Positions 1 to 10,559 of a DNA stretch of 55,922 bases are shown here, one piece after another. This DNA comes from a bacterium (GTDB taxonomy: Bacteria > Elusimicrobiota > Elusimicrobia > Elusimicrobiales > UBA9959), in assembly GCA_021786295.1 (NCBI GenBank), contig JAJYNO010000018.1, positions 1 through 55,922 on the forward strand, read 5' to 3'. The notes below the pieces were generated by a model that saw only the letters and a list, made by a program, of their open reading frames with translations, was not told the origin of the DNA and did not search any database. Numbering within the stretch: position 1 is the first letter of the stretch; each line of letters starts with the position of its first letter. The position numbers and the translations under genes are program-made.

Positions 1-1
1 C

Positions 2-1036
2 GTGCGTGCGGGGCAGGAAGCCGGGCTCGATGGTGATCTGGCGCACCTCGTCGGTCTTGCGGCCGTCGGTGCGGACCATCGTGGACAGCGTGATGCCGCG
101 CCAAACGGTGTAGAGGATGTCCTCGAAGACGGTCTTGGTCTGGTAGGACGCGGTGGCGTCCTCCTTGTACTTCTCGACCATCGCGGCGACAGCCTTGGTC
201 TTCACTTCCTCCAGGGCCTTCTCCATCGCGTGCTTCTCGGGCTTCGAGCGCAGGATGCGGTCGATCTCGGAGCGCACCATCGAGTCCACTTCGGCCTTAA
301 GTTCCGGCTTTATCGTGGGGGTGGCGACCGGCGTTTTCTGCTTGCCGACCTGCTCCTTCATCTTGATTTGCATGTCGCAGAGTTTGCCGAGTTCGGGCAT
401 CGCGGCCTCGAGGGCGGCGACCAGGTCGGAGTTCGGGACTTCCTTGGCTCCGCCCTCGACCATCAGGATGCTCTTGGCGGTGCCGCAGATCACGAGCTCC
501 ATCTCGGAGTTCTCGCGCTGCTCGTTCGTGGGGTTCATCACGAACTTGCCGTCGACCTTGCCGAGGCGCAGGGCCGCGACCGGGCCGTTCCACGGGATGT
601 CGGAGATCATCAGGGCCGCGGAGGCCGAGTTGATCGACACCACGTCGGCGTCGTTGTCCCCGTCGAACGAGATCACGGTGTTAGTGACCTGCGTCTCGGT
701 GTTGAAGTAGTCGGGGAACAGCGGGCGCACGGAGCGGTCGGTCAGGCGGGACGCCAGCACTTCCTTCTCGCGGGCCTTGCCCTCGCGCTTGAAGAAGCCG
801 CCGGGGATCTTGCCGGCCGCGTAGGTGCGCTCCTTGTAGTCGCAGCTGAGCGGCACGAAAGCCGGGGGCGTGTCCTTGGGCTTGGAGGCCTGGACGGCGG
901 TCGAGAGCACGACGGTGTCGCCTATGCGCACCGTCACGGCGCCGCCGGCCTGCTTGGCCAGCCAGCCGGTCTCGAAGGAAATGGTCTTATCCCCCACCTG
1001 GACGTCCAGGTGGAGCGGTTTGTTGTTGTGTTCCAT
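2..1036 (-). CDS. pnp: Polyribonucleotide nucleotidyltransferase (PNPase), N-terminal part, cut by window edge
   Basis: 3'-to-5' phosphorolytic exoribonuclease of mRNA decay. The 345 codons present cover the first RNase PH domain (residues about 1-145, with the FFKREGK and LTDRSVRPLFP blocks), the helical linker, and the start of the second RNase PH domain, ending at a LPRTH motif at the window edge. The KH and S1 RNA-binding domains must lie beyond position 1. The ATG at 1036 sits 2 bases after the rpsO stop, so the genes form the usual rpsO-pnp operon, transcribed from the promoter at 1350-1379. Identification rests on family motifs and on this context. Confidence 0.96.
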   Translation of the reverse strand, partial: MEHNNKPLHLDVQVGDKTISFETGWLAKQAGGAVTVRIGDTVVLSTAVQASKPKDTPPAFVPLSCDYKERTYAAGKIPGGFFKREGKAREKEVLASRLTDRSVRPLFPDYFNTETQVTNTVISFDGDNDADVVSINSASAALMISDIPWNGPVAALRLGKVDGKFVMNPTNEQRENSEMELVICGTAKSILMVEGGAKEVPNSDLVAALEAAMPELGKLCDMQIKMKEQVGKQKTPVATPTIKPELKAEVDSMVRSEIDRILRSKPEKHAMEKALEEVKTKAVAAMVEKYKEDATASYQTKTVFEDILYTVWRGITLSTMVRTDGRKTDEVRQITIEPGFLPRTH

Positions 1037-1038
1037 GT

Positions 1039-1308
1039 TTATTTCCTCAGTCCTAAGGCCTTGATGACCTTCTTGTACTCCTCGCGGTTGTTCTTCTCGA
1101 GGTAGGACAGGAGGCGCTTGCGCTGGGCTACGAGCTTGGACAGCCCGCGCTGGGAGGCGTGGTCCTTGGGGCTGGCGATGAGGTGCTTGGACAGGTACTG
1201 TATCCTTTCGGTTATCAGCGCGACCTGCACCGAGGTGGAGCCCGTATCGTTGGGTTTCGCGGAGAACTTCTCCGTTATTTCTCTGGTTTTGTTCTTGGTT
1301 AATGCCAT
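1039..1308 (-). CDS. rpsO: 30S ribosomal protein S15
   Basis: Primary 16S rRNA-binding protein of the small subunit. The 89-residue length is exactly that of the family. The signature blocks GSTSVQVALITERI, a conserved histidine region (LSKHLIASPKDHASQRGL) and LVAQRKRLLSYL are present. A purine-rich AGAGAGA stretch precedes the ATG. It is the first gene of the rpsO-pnp operon. In other bacteria S15 represses its own mRNA through the leader; no obvious S15-binding pseudoknot was identified here by eye. Confidence 0.97.
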   Translation of the reverse strand: MALTKNKTREITEKFSAKPNDTGSTSVQVALITERIQYLSKHLIASPKDHASQRGLSKLVAQRKRLLSYLEKNNREEYKKVIKALGLRK

Positions 1309-1349
1309 TTTTTCTCTCTCTTTTGTTGTTAGGTTCTTGCCTTTCGTCC

Positions 1350-1379
1350 ATTATATTAATTGGCCGTCCAGGTAGTCAA
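1350..1379 (-). promoter_or_regulatory. Sigma70-type promoter of rpsO-pnp
   Basis: On the minus strand TTGACT (1379-1374) is followed after 18 bases by TATAAT (1355-1350), five of six and six of six matches to consensus. Transcription would begin near 1343, giving a leader of about 35 bases before the rpsO ATG at 1308. Confidence 0.7.
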
Positions 1380-1485
1380 CGGGCGGGGCGGGGCCTGGAG
1401 CGGCGCGGGGGCGGCTTTTTGCGCGGTGTCAAATTTGTTATGATTTCCTGCCGGCTTTCCGCCGGGACCGCTCTGGAGGCGCTAG

Positions 1486-2976
1486 ATGCAGAAGAACGTG
1501 ATACATGCCAACAGGATCGCCGCCTTCCTTAACAAGGCGCCGCGGGATTTCGACCGCGCCGACCTGGTCAGGTACATAAAGGCCAACGGCGTGCGGATGG
1601 TCAATTTCCGGTACGCGGCCGGCGACGGCCGTCTTAAGACCCTTAATTTCGTCATCAACGACGAAAAGTACCTGGACCGCATCCTGTCCGCCGGAGAGCG
1701 GGTTGACGGCTCCAGCCTTTTCGGGACCATCGACGCCGGGTCCAGCGACCTTTACGTGGTCCCCCGCTACAGCACGGCCTTCGTCAACCCCTTCTCGCAG
1801 ATCCCCGCCGTGGACATCCTCTGCCATTTCTACACCCCGGACGGCAAGCCTTTCGACAGTTCTCCCGCCGGCATACTGCGCCGCGCCGAGGAGGAGTTCC
1901 GAAAGGTCTCCGGCTACGAGTTCCACGCGCTGGGCGAACTGGAATACTACGTGATCTCCCCGAAGAACGCTCTCTATCCGACCGTGACGCAGAAGGGCTA
2001 CCACGAGTCTTATCCGTTCTCCAAGTGGGAGGGGCTGCGCACCGAGGCCATGGCCGCCATCGCCGAGGCCGGCGGGCGGATAAAGTACGGGCATTCCGAA
2101 GTGGGCTTCATCCGCACAGAGGACTCAGAGATGGCCCAGCAGGAGATAGAGTTCCTGCCGGTGCCGGCGTCCGAGGCCGCCGACCAGCTCTCAGTGGCGA
2201 AATGGATGCTGTCCGGCATCGGCAACAAGTACGGAGTGGTCATTTCCTTCGCGCCGAAGATCTCCATCGGCCACGCCGGCTCCGGGCTGCACGTGCACAC
2301 CTGTCTCATGAAGAACGGCAGGAACGCGATGCTGGAGAAGGGCGGCCTTTCGGCCCCGGCGCGCAGGCTGATAGCCGGCTTCCTCGAGCTGGCCGCTCCT
2401 ATAACCGCTTTCGGCAACACGGTCCCCACGTCGTATTTCCGCCTGGTCCCGCACCAGGAGGCTCCCATCAGCGTCTGCTGGGCCTACCGCAACCGCTCGG
2501 CGCTGATCCGCATACCGCTGGGCTGGATGAACGCCGGCGGGATGGTGCGCGACGCCAACCCGGGGTCCTCCCCCGCGGAAGTCGCGTCCAACCAGACCGT
2601 GGAGATACGCTCCGCCGACGGCTCGGCGAACCTGCACCTGCTGCTGGCCTCGCTCTGCGTGGCCGCGCGCCGCGGGTTCGAGCGCAGGGACGCGCTTTCC
2701 TTCGCGGACAGGCATTTCGTGGACAAGAACATCTACGACAAGGCCCACGCCGCCCTGCAGCAGAAATTCCCGCGGCTGCCGTCGTCCTGCTGGGACTCCG
2801 CGGAAGCCCTGCAGAAGAACAGGGGGGCTTTCGAGGCCCGCGGGGTCTTCCCGCCGCAGGTGATAGACGGGACCGTCAAGAGACTGAAGTCCTACGACGA
2901 CCGCAATCTCAGCGAGCGCCTGTTCGGCAAGGAGGAGGAGATAAAGCGCCTTGTCGAGGAATACCTTTACTGCTAG
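1486..2976 (+). CDS. glnA: Glutamine synthetase family protein
   Basis: ATP-dependent amidation of glutamate to glutamine, the entry of ammonia into metabolism. The 496 residues have an N-terminal beta-grasp-like half and a catalytic half. The GSGLHVH block (about residues 265-271) matches the GSGMHVH signature. The block NTVPTSYFRLVPHQEAP followed by RNRSALIRIP matches the substrate-binding region. No adenylylation-loop tyrosine is obvious. The ATG follows a GGAGG-type site. A possible -10 (TATGAT, 1439-1444) lies upstream without a clear -35. It is monocistronic, with a terminator at 3003-3034. It is somewhat divergent from classical GlnA, so another amine or acid substrate cannot be excluded. 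Confidence 0.88.
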   Translation: MQKNVIHANRIAAFLNKAPRDFDRADLVRYIKANGVRMVNFRYAAGDGRLKTLNFVINDEKYLDRILSAGERVDGSSLFGTIDAGSSDLYVVPRYSTAFVNPFSQIPAVDILCHFYTPDGKPFDSSPAGILRRAEEEFRKVSGYEFHALGELEYYVISPKNALYPTVTQKGYHESYPFSKWEGLRTEAMAAIAEAGGRIKYGHSEVGFIRTEDSEMAQQEIEFLPVPASEAADQLSVAKWMLSGIGNKYGVVISFAPKISIGHAGSGLHVHTCLMKNGRNAMLEKGGLSAPARRLIAGFLELAAPITAFGNTVPTSYFRLVPHQEAPISVCWAYRNRSALIRIPLGWMNAGGMVRDANPGSSPAEVASNQTVEIRSADGSANLHLLLASLCVAARRGFERRDALSFADRHFVDKNIYDKAHAALQQKFPRLPSSCWDSAEALQKNRGAFEARGVFPPQVIDGTVKRLKSYDDRNLSERLFGKEEEIKRLVEEYLYC

Positions 2977-3002
2977 GGCGGAAGACCCGGTAGGCGGGGA
3001 GC

Positions 3003-3034
3003 GCGGGGCCGCGTCGGGCGGCCCCGCAGTTTTT
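3003..3034 (+). terminator. Intrinsic terminator after glutamine synthetase
   Basis: A 10-bp perfect GC stem (3003-3012 with 3018-3027, loop GTCGG) is followed by AGTTTTTC. It lies 26 bases after the glnA stop and just before the convergent DUF155 gene. Confidence 0.85.
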
Positions 3035-3044
3035 CCCGGTTCGG

Positions 3045-4154
3045 CTACTTGAGAAGGCTGACGAGCAGCGGGACTATCTCTATGGCGATTAGCACGATGA
3101 CTATGATCTCGAGCCACTGGCTGCGGCGGGTGTTGACCTCGCCGTGGAGCATCTGGCTTATCTGCGCAAGCGTCTCCATCTTGCGCGAGATGCTCTTCTT
3201 CCAGTCGTCGAAGTGGAACTCCACGGCGGAGGCCCTGAAGACCACGGCCAGGTAGGGGTCGCCCACGGTCTTAAGGGAGTTCTCCACCCTTCCCAGGAAT
3301 TCCGAGAATTCCATGTACTTGCGGCTTGAGTCCTCGGCGATGTCGGCGTAGAGGTTCTTGAAGATGTTGGCGACGCTCTCCCGCTTCTGGTCCATCGTGT
3401 CGTAGAGCTCGTCGAGCTTGCGGCCCAGCATCTCGTCGTAGTAGCGGAACTCGAGCAGGTGGGTCAGGGAGAATTCTATCACGTCCGCCACGTCGCGCTC
3501 CCCGTCCGGTTCTATCAGCAGCGCCGAGTTCCAGTCTATTATCGCCATGTCGGAGCTGGAATACTGCAGGGCGCTCTCGAGTATGAAGTTCCTGGATTCT
3601 TCCCCCAGTCTCTCCTCGTCCTCGGCCAGTATCAGCGCCGCCACGTCGGCGTTCCGGATGAACGACTTCGGGTCCCCGGAACCGTCGGCCTTCTCGATCA
3701 GGTAGGTGATGTAATCCTCGTAGATCTCCCACTCGGCTGGGTTCTGCAAGGCCGGGGCTATCAGCCTCTTCAGCGCGTCCTTGCGGGAGACCGCGAACAG
3801 CTCCACCTCGTTCGAAGACTCCAGCCCGGCCGCGATCTTTACCAGGCCGTCCCAGTCCGTCCCGGGAGGGACGGGAAGCTCCAGCGTGACCGAGATGACG
3901 CCGTAGTTCCAGATGCGGGCGAAGATGCGGGCCGGGAGCCTGCCCGAGGGGAGGTCCAGCGTCTCCTCGCCGAGGTCCACCTTGAGCGGGGATTCCTTTA
4001 TTATTATGGCCTTGCGCGTGTCGGTCGCGAACCTGAGGCGGGTGCCCCTCGTGCCGGCGCTGAGCAGTTGCTCGGCGCGCTGCATCGAGATCTCCCCCGC
4101 CACGTCGAAGACGCGGTGGACCAGTATCGTGCCTTTATGTACGATCGGCGGCAT
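3045..4154 (-). CDS. DUF155/RMD1-family protein with C-terminal membrane anchor
   Basis: Member of the RMD1/YagE (DUF155) family, known from yeast mitochondrial proteins Rmd1 and Sif2/3 and from bacterial homologues; biochemical role unknown. The 369 residues show the family's central LEFRYYDEMLGRKLDELYD block (about residues 231-249). A long amphipathic region follows, then a single hydrophobic segment at the extreme C-terminus (about residues 345-365) that should anchor it in the inner membrane with the bulk in the cytoplasm. The ATG follows a G-rich ribosome binding site. It lies 19 bases after the TlpA-like gene and may share its transcript. The family call is good; no function is claimed. 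Confidence 0.82.
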   Translation of the reverse strand: MPPIVHKGTILVHRVFDVAGEISMQRAEQLLSAGTRGTRLRFATDTRKAIIIKESPLKVDLGEETLDLPSGRLPARIFARIWNYGVISVTLELPVPPGTDWDGLVKIAAGLESSNEVELFAVSRKDALKRLIAPALQNPAEWEIYEDYITYLIEKADGSGDPKSFIRNADVAALILAEDEERLGEESRNFILESALQYSSSDMAIIDWNSALLIEPDGERDVADVIEFSLTHLLEFRYYDEMLGRKLDELYDTMDQKRESVANIFKNLYADIAEDSSRKYMEFSEFLGRVENSLKTVGDPYLAVVFRASAVEFHFDDWKKSISRKMETLAQISQMLHGEVNTRRSQWLEIIVIVLIAIEIVPLLVSLLK

Positions 4155-4173
4155 TTTCCCCCCGGCGACAGAG

Positions 4174-4719
4174 TCAGGACCGCTTCTTGCCCGCGAGCAG
4201 GTTCTCCACTCCGCTTATGACGGATTGGTCCGCCTCCTGGTCGTAGCCTTCCCAGACGTCGTAGACGTCGTGATTCCTGTCCAGCAGGAAGATGTACGGC
4301 ACGCCGCGGGTGCGGTAGAGCGCTGAGGTGCGGGCGCCGCCGTAGGCCAGCGGGAAGGTGACGCCGGTCGCCTTGGCGAAGCCCAGCGCCGCCTCGGCGC
4401 TGTCCTCAACGCAGATCCCGACGACATTGAGCCCTTTCGGTCCGTACTTGGAGTATATCTTCTCCACGAACGGGCCGGCCTGGCGGCAGTACGGGCAGGT
4501 TTCGGAGAAGAAGAAGACCATCACCGGCTTCCCGGAGTAGGAAGCCAGGTCCACCTTCCCGCCCGAGGCTCCGGGCAGGCTGAAGTAGGTCCTGCTGTTC
4601 TCGGCGCCGGCGGCGGCCTGCTGCTGCGCGGGAGCGGCGGCAGGGGCCGGGGCGGTCTCCTTTTTGCCGCAGGCGGCCAGCAGCAGCGAAGCGGAGAGGG
4701 TTAAAAATATGATTTTCAT
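4174..4719 (-). CDS. TlpA/AhpC-like thioredoxin-fold lipoprotein
   Basis: Probable extracytoplasmic thiol-disulfide reductase. A lipoprotein signal ends in LLAAC with the lipidated Cys at residue 17, followed by an Ala/Pro/Gln-rich linker to about residue 40 and a thioredoxin fold. The redox motif is CPYC (residues 75-78) and the cis-proline is in RGVPYIFLLD (Pro141). TlpA-like proteins usually reduce apocytochromes or other exported cysteine proteins; the substrate here is unknown. An AAGGA site precedes the ATG. It lies between cinA and the DUF155 gene on the same strand. Confidence 0.85.
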   Translation of the reverse strand: MKIIFLTLSASLLLAACGKKETAPAPAAAPAQQQAAAGAENSRTYFSLPGASGGKVDLASYSGKPVMVFFFSETCPYCRQAGPFVEKIYSKYGPKGLNVVGICVEDSAEAALGFAKATGVTFPLAYGGARTSALYRTRGVPYIFLLDRNHDVYDVWEGYDQEADQSVISGVENLLAGKKRS

Positions 4720-4751
4720 GGCGTTGGGTCCTTAATAAAGACAGATTGAGT

Positions 4752-5978
4752 CTATTTTACGAATTTTCTCAGCGCGTCCAAAATGAAGCAGGCCGCGCGC
4801 TCGCGCACGCCTGCCCTGCCGCCGCGGAAGCGCCGTCTGAAAACGCGCGTTCCGGCCTGCGAGGTCAGCCCGAAGTAGACCAGCCCCACCGGCTTGCGGG
4901 GCGTTCCGCCCGCGGGACCGGCTATGCCGGTCACGGAGAAGGCGTAGTCGCTGCCGAAAACCTTCCGCGCCCCTTCCGCCATCTCGCGGGCGCAGGCGGC
5001 GGAGACGGCGCCGTGCTCCTTCAGCGTGGCGGGTTTTACTCCCAGCAGTTCCGTTTTCGCCCCGTTGGAATAGGCGGTCACGCCGCCCAGGAACCAGTCG
5101 GAGCTGCCCGGTACGTCGGTAAGCAGCTTGGCCGCCAGACCGCCGGTGCAGGACTCGGCGCAAGCGGCCGTGCGGCCGGCCGCCTTCAGCGCTTTCCCTG
5201 CCGCGGAAGACAGGGTCTCCTCACCTGATCCGTAGATGGCGCCGCGCAGGGCCCTGCGGCAGGCAGCCTCGGCCCTGGCCAACGCGCCCTTTCCGTCGTC
5301 CCCGTAGATGAGGAAATCCACGGTCCCCGGCCCTGCCAGGATCGTGAAGGAGAGGCCGGGAAAGGCCCGCATGACCGGCTTCAGCATCGCTTCGGCCTCG
5401 GTCTCGCCCAGTCCGGCGGTACGGAGCTTAACCTGGCGCAAAGGAGGGAGCCGGAAGAAGGCGCGTATCTCCTTCTCCAGGAACCCTGCGAACATGGGCT
5501 CCCATTCGGCGCGCGGGCCCGGCAGCAGCGCCAGCATCCTGCGTCCGCGGGTCAAAACCTCCCCGAAAGCGGTCCCGTTGGCGTTCTCGAGCGCTTTGGC
5601 CCCTTCCACCAGCAGGCACTGGTTCCGGAAGTCCGGAGTCAGCTTCGCGAGACCGTAATTAAAGGAGAGGATGCGTTCGCAGTCCCTGGAATGGAACAGC
5701 CCGCGGCCCAGGGCGGCGGCTGCGGCCTGGCGTGTGAGATCGTCGAAGGTGGGGCCGAGCCCGCCGCAGACCAGCACCAGGTCGGACCTGCGGAGGGCCC
5801 CAGCGACGCAGTCGCGTATCTCCTCCAGGCGGTCCCCGGGGGACTGCTCCCTCCTTATAGAGAAGCCGAGCGGGGCCAGGCGCTCGTGGAAAAGCGGCAC
5901 GTAAAGATTGAGCTTGCCGCCCAGCAGCTCCGACCCCGTGCAGATTATCTCAGCTCTTCCTCGTTCCCGCCGTTCCAT
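4752..5978 (-). CDS. cinA: CinA family protein (competence/damage-inducible; NMN amidohydrolase)
   Basis: The 408 residues contain both CinA halves. The N-terminal molybdopterin-binding-like COG1058 domain has TGSELLGG near residue 15 and CGGLGPTFDDLTR near 90. The C-terminal amidohydrolase domain has AESCTGGLAAKLLTDVPGSS near 275 and FSVTGIAGPAGGT near 350. In characterised homologues these act as ADP-ribose pyrophosphatase and nicotinamide-mononucleotide deamidase, recycling NAD by-products. A strong GGAGGGG site just upstream supports the ATG at 5978. It diverges from the DUF4404 gene across a 105-base intergenic region. Confidence 0.92.
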   Translation of the reverse strand: MERRERGRAEIICTGSELLGGKLNLYVPLFHERLAPLGFSIRREQSPGDRLEEIRDCVAGALRRSDLVLVCGGLGPTFDDLTRQAAAAALGRGLFHSRDCERILSFNYGLAKLTPDFRNQCLLVEGAKALENANGTAFGEVLTRGRRMLALLPGPRAEWEPMFAGFLEKEIRAFFRLPPLRQVKLRTAGLGETEAEAMLKPVMRAFPGLSFTILAGPGTVDFLIYGDDGKGALARAEAACRRALRGAIYGSGEETLSSAAGKALKAAGRTAACAESCTGGLAAKLLTDVPGSSDWFLGGVTAYSNGAKTELLGVKPATLKEHGAVSAACAREMAEGARKVFGSDYAFSVTGIAGPAGGTPRKPVGLVYFGLTSQAGTRVFRRRFRGGRAGVRERAACFILDALRKFVK

Positions 5979-6029
5979 TCTCCCCTCCGTTCGCGCCGGC
6001 CCAAATAGGGTAGCAAAAACGGCCCCGGA

Positions 6030-6058
6030 TTGACAGGAGAGGGCGTATATGATAACTT
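6030..6058 (+). promoter_or_regulatory. Promoter of DUF4404 gene
   Basis: A perfect TTGACA (6030-6035) is followed after 17 bases by TAACTT (6053-6058), a weaker -10. The predicted start near 6065 leaves a short leader containing AGGGAGG. A TTG in the same reading frame overlaps this -35 element, which argues that the protein starts at the downstream GTG, not there. Confidence 0.5.
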
Positions 6059-6083
6059 TGATTCCGCCGGACAGGGAGGGAAC

Positions 6084-6416
6084 GTGATCAAGGACACTCT
6101 CGCGAAGATCGAATCCGCCATAGCCAAGGTGAAGGCCGGGAACTCCTCGGAAAAGACCGAGCTGGTATCCCTGCTGGAGAAGCTAAAGAAGGAGCTGGCC
6201 GAGCTGCCGCCTTCGAGGGCGGAAGAGGCCAGCAGCATCGGCTATTTCACCGAGACCGCCGCCCACGAGGTGACGCGCAGCAATTCCAGCGTGCAGCTGC
6301 GGAATCTTTCGATTTCCGGCATCTCCTACGCCGTCAAAGGCTTCGAGGTCTCCCACCCGGAGATGGTTTCCGTGGTCAACGAGATCTGCATGATCCTCGC
6401 CAGGATGGGTATATAG
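6084..6416 (+). CDS. DUF4404 family protein
   Basis: Small acidic helical protein of the DUF4404 family, function unknown. The 110 residues match the family pattern: an N-terminal IKDTLAKIE helix, LVSLLEKLKKELAEL, then SIGYFTETAAHEVTR and the C-terminal GFEVSHPEMVSVVNEICMIL ending in MGI. The GTG at 6084 is chosen because AGGGAGG lies 4 bases upstream and the more upstream TTG falls inside the promoter. No signal peptide or membrane segment. It is followed after 39 bases by a small membrane-protein gene. Confidence 0.82.
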   Translation: MIKDTLAKIESAIAKVKAGNSSEKTELVSLLEKLKKELAELPPSRAEEASSIGYFTETAAHEVTRSNSSVQLRNLSISGISYAVKGFEVSHPEMVSVVNEICMILARMGI

Positions 6417-6455
6417 CGCGCCCAGGTCCGGGGCCGCGGCCCGCGCGCATGAGGC

Positions 6456-6650
6456 ATGAAGCTCTCTGACGTCAAAAGGCGCAACCGCCTGATAGGCATA
6501 ATCGGCGCGGCCCTGCTCTTCGAGCGCGCGGGCCTTGACCCCTTCCTGCGCCGCATAGGCGGCGTTCTCTTCTCGTTCTGCGTACTGCTCCTCCTGTTTT
6601 TCCTCGCCCCCCTCCTGCTGGAATACCTGGAGCGCAGGTTCGTCAGGTAA
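6456..6650 (+). CDS. Small single-span membrane protein, unknown
   Basis: A 64-residue reading frame with a basic N-terminus (KRRNR near residue 7), a moderately hydrophobic segment, and a strongly hydrophobic helix at about residues 36-55 (FSFCVLLLLFFLAPLLL), then a basic tail. The ATG follows only a weak GAGG site. It fits between the DUF4404 gene and ppdK on the same strand. I do not recognise a family, and it could be a chance frame. Confidence 0.42.
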   Translation: MKLSDVKRRNRLIGIIGAALLFERAGLDPFLRRIGGVLFSFCVLLLLFFLAPLLLEYLERRFVR

Positions 6651-6679
6651 CTCGGGCCGCCGGCCCGGGGCTTTTCCCA

Positions 6680-6709
6680 TTGCCCCCCCGCGCCGCCATT
6701 TAGTATCAT
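6680..6709 (+). promoter_or_regulatory. Possible promoter of ppdK
   Basis: TTGCCC (6680-6685), an 18-base spacer and TATCAT (6704-6709) lie in the gap before ppdK. The -10 sits in the only AT-rich patch of that gap. Similar -10 variants recur upstream of other genes in this window. Confidence 0.35.
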
Positions 6710-6785
6710 TAAGGAAAGCCTCCCCAAGGGGCCCAACGCCCGCACCCGCGGGCCAGACAGTTGAGAGACAACAGGAGCCATGCAT

Positions 6786-9572
<2,787 letters not shown>

Positions 9573-9578
9573 GCCCTG

Positions 9579-10205
9579 GTGCGAGGCGCCTCTAAGTGCT
9601 TCCCGATGGTCATTTCCGCCCCTTCAGGGGGCGGAAAGACCGTCGTGCGTTCCGCGCTGCTGAAACTGGACGGGAAGTTCGCCTTCAGCGTGACCTGCAC
9701 CACCCGGCCGCGCCGGCCGGGGGAGGTGGAGGGCAGGGACTACTATTTCGTGACGCTGCCGCAGTTCCTGAAGCTGAAGAAAGAAGGGAAGCTGCTGGAG
9801 TGGGCGAAGGTCCACGGCAACTATTACGGCACGCCGGTCAGGTCGGTGACGGAGGTCCTCGGGAAAGGCCGCATCCCGGTGATGACCATAGACGTCAAGG
9901 GCGCGCGCTCCGTGCGGCGCCTTTTCCCGGACGCGGTGACCGTGTTCCTGCTGCCGCCTGACCTGAAGACGCTGGTGCGGCGGCTGCGCGGCCGCGGAGA
10001 GCCGCCGGAGAACGTCGCCCTGCGCCTGAACACGGCCAAGGCGGAACTGAGGGCCGCCACGGCTTTCGACTATCTGGTGATAAACGACAGGCTGCCGGAG
10101 ACGGTGCGCGAGGTGGCGGCCATAGCGGAGCTGGAAACGCTCCGCACCCGGAGAAACCTGGACAAGGTCCGCGCTTTCAGCGCCGAGCTGGCCGGGAAGG
10201 ATTAA
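9579..10205 (+). CDS. gmk: Guanylate kinase
   Basis: Phosphorylates GMP to GDP. It has the P-loop APSGGGKT, the GMP-binding TTRPRRPGEVEGRDYYF block, and VHGNYYGTP. The 208-residue length from the GTG at 9579 fits the family. An in-frame ATG at 9606 would give a protein starting directly before the P-loop strand. Neither start has a clear ribosome binding site, so the start is uncertain. The gene follows ppdK by 6 bases and precedes the rpoZ-like gene, an arrangement (gmk-rpoZ) common in bacteria. Confidence 0.93.
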   Translation: MRGASKCFPMVISAPSGGGKTVVRSALLKLDGKFAFSVTCTTRPRRPGEVEGRDYYFVTLPQFLKLKKEGKLLEWAKVHGNYYGTPVRSVTEVLGKGRIPVMTIDVKGARSVRRLFPDAVTVFLLPPDLKTLVRRLRGRGEPPENVALRLNTAKAELRAATAFDYLVINDRLPETVREVAAIAELETLRTRRNLDKVRAFSAELAGKD

Positions 10206-10230
10206 GACAGGTTCTAGACGGAGGTTAGAC

Positions 10231-10551
10231 ATGACGACGCAAGCCAAGACCAAGGAGCACGAGGCCGACCTGGAGCAGCTGATCTCGGATTACGGCCCTT
10301 CCAAGTACAACGACATCGTGCGCGCCATGCAGTGGGCCCGCCACCTGCGCCGCCAGGAGGAGTCGCGCGGCCTGACGATGGCTGAGCTCATCGACCGCGC
10401 GCTGCTGGACGTGGTGGACAAGAAGGTCACGGTCGAGGACATCGAAGCTGCCATCAAGTCCGATATGGAGCTTGAAGAGAAGCTCGCCGCACGCCGCACG
10501 GAGGAGCCCAAGAAGCTCCGCAAAGAGGCCAAGGAAGAGAAGCCGGTCTGA
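10231..10551 (+). CDS. rpoZ: RNA polymerase omega subunit-like protein
   Basis: Small helical protein of 106 residues whose central part (KYNDIVRAMQWARHL to MAELIDRALLDVVDKKV) resembles the omega core that folds around the beta' C-terminus and aids polymerase assembly. Position directly after gmk is the classic omega location. A GGAGG site precedes the ATG by 7 bases. The C-terminal 30 residues are charged (Glu/Lys-rich). Sequence similarity alone is moderate; context raises confidence. Confidence 0.72.
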   Translation: MTTQAKTKEHEADLEQLISDYGPSKYNDIVRAMQWARHLRRQEESRGLTMAELIDRALLDVVDKKVTVEDIEAAIKSDMELEEKLAARRTEEPKKLRKEAKEEKPV

Positions 10552-10559
10552 GCGCGGCG

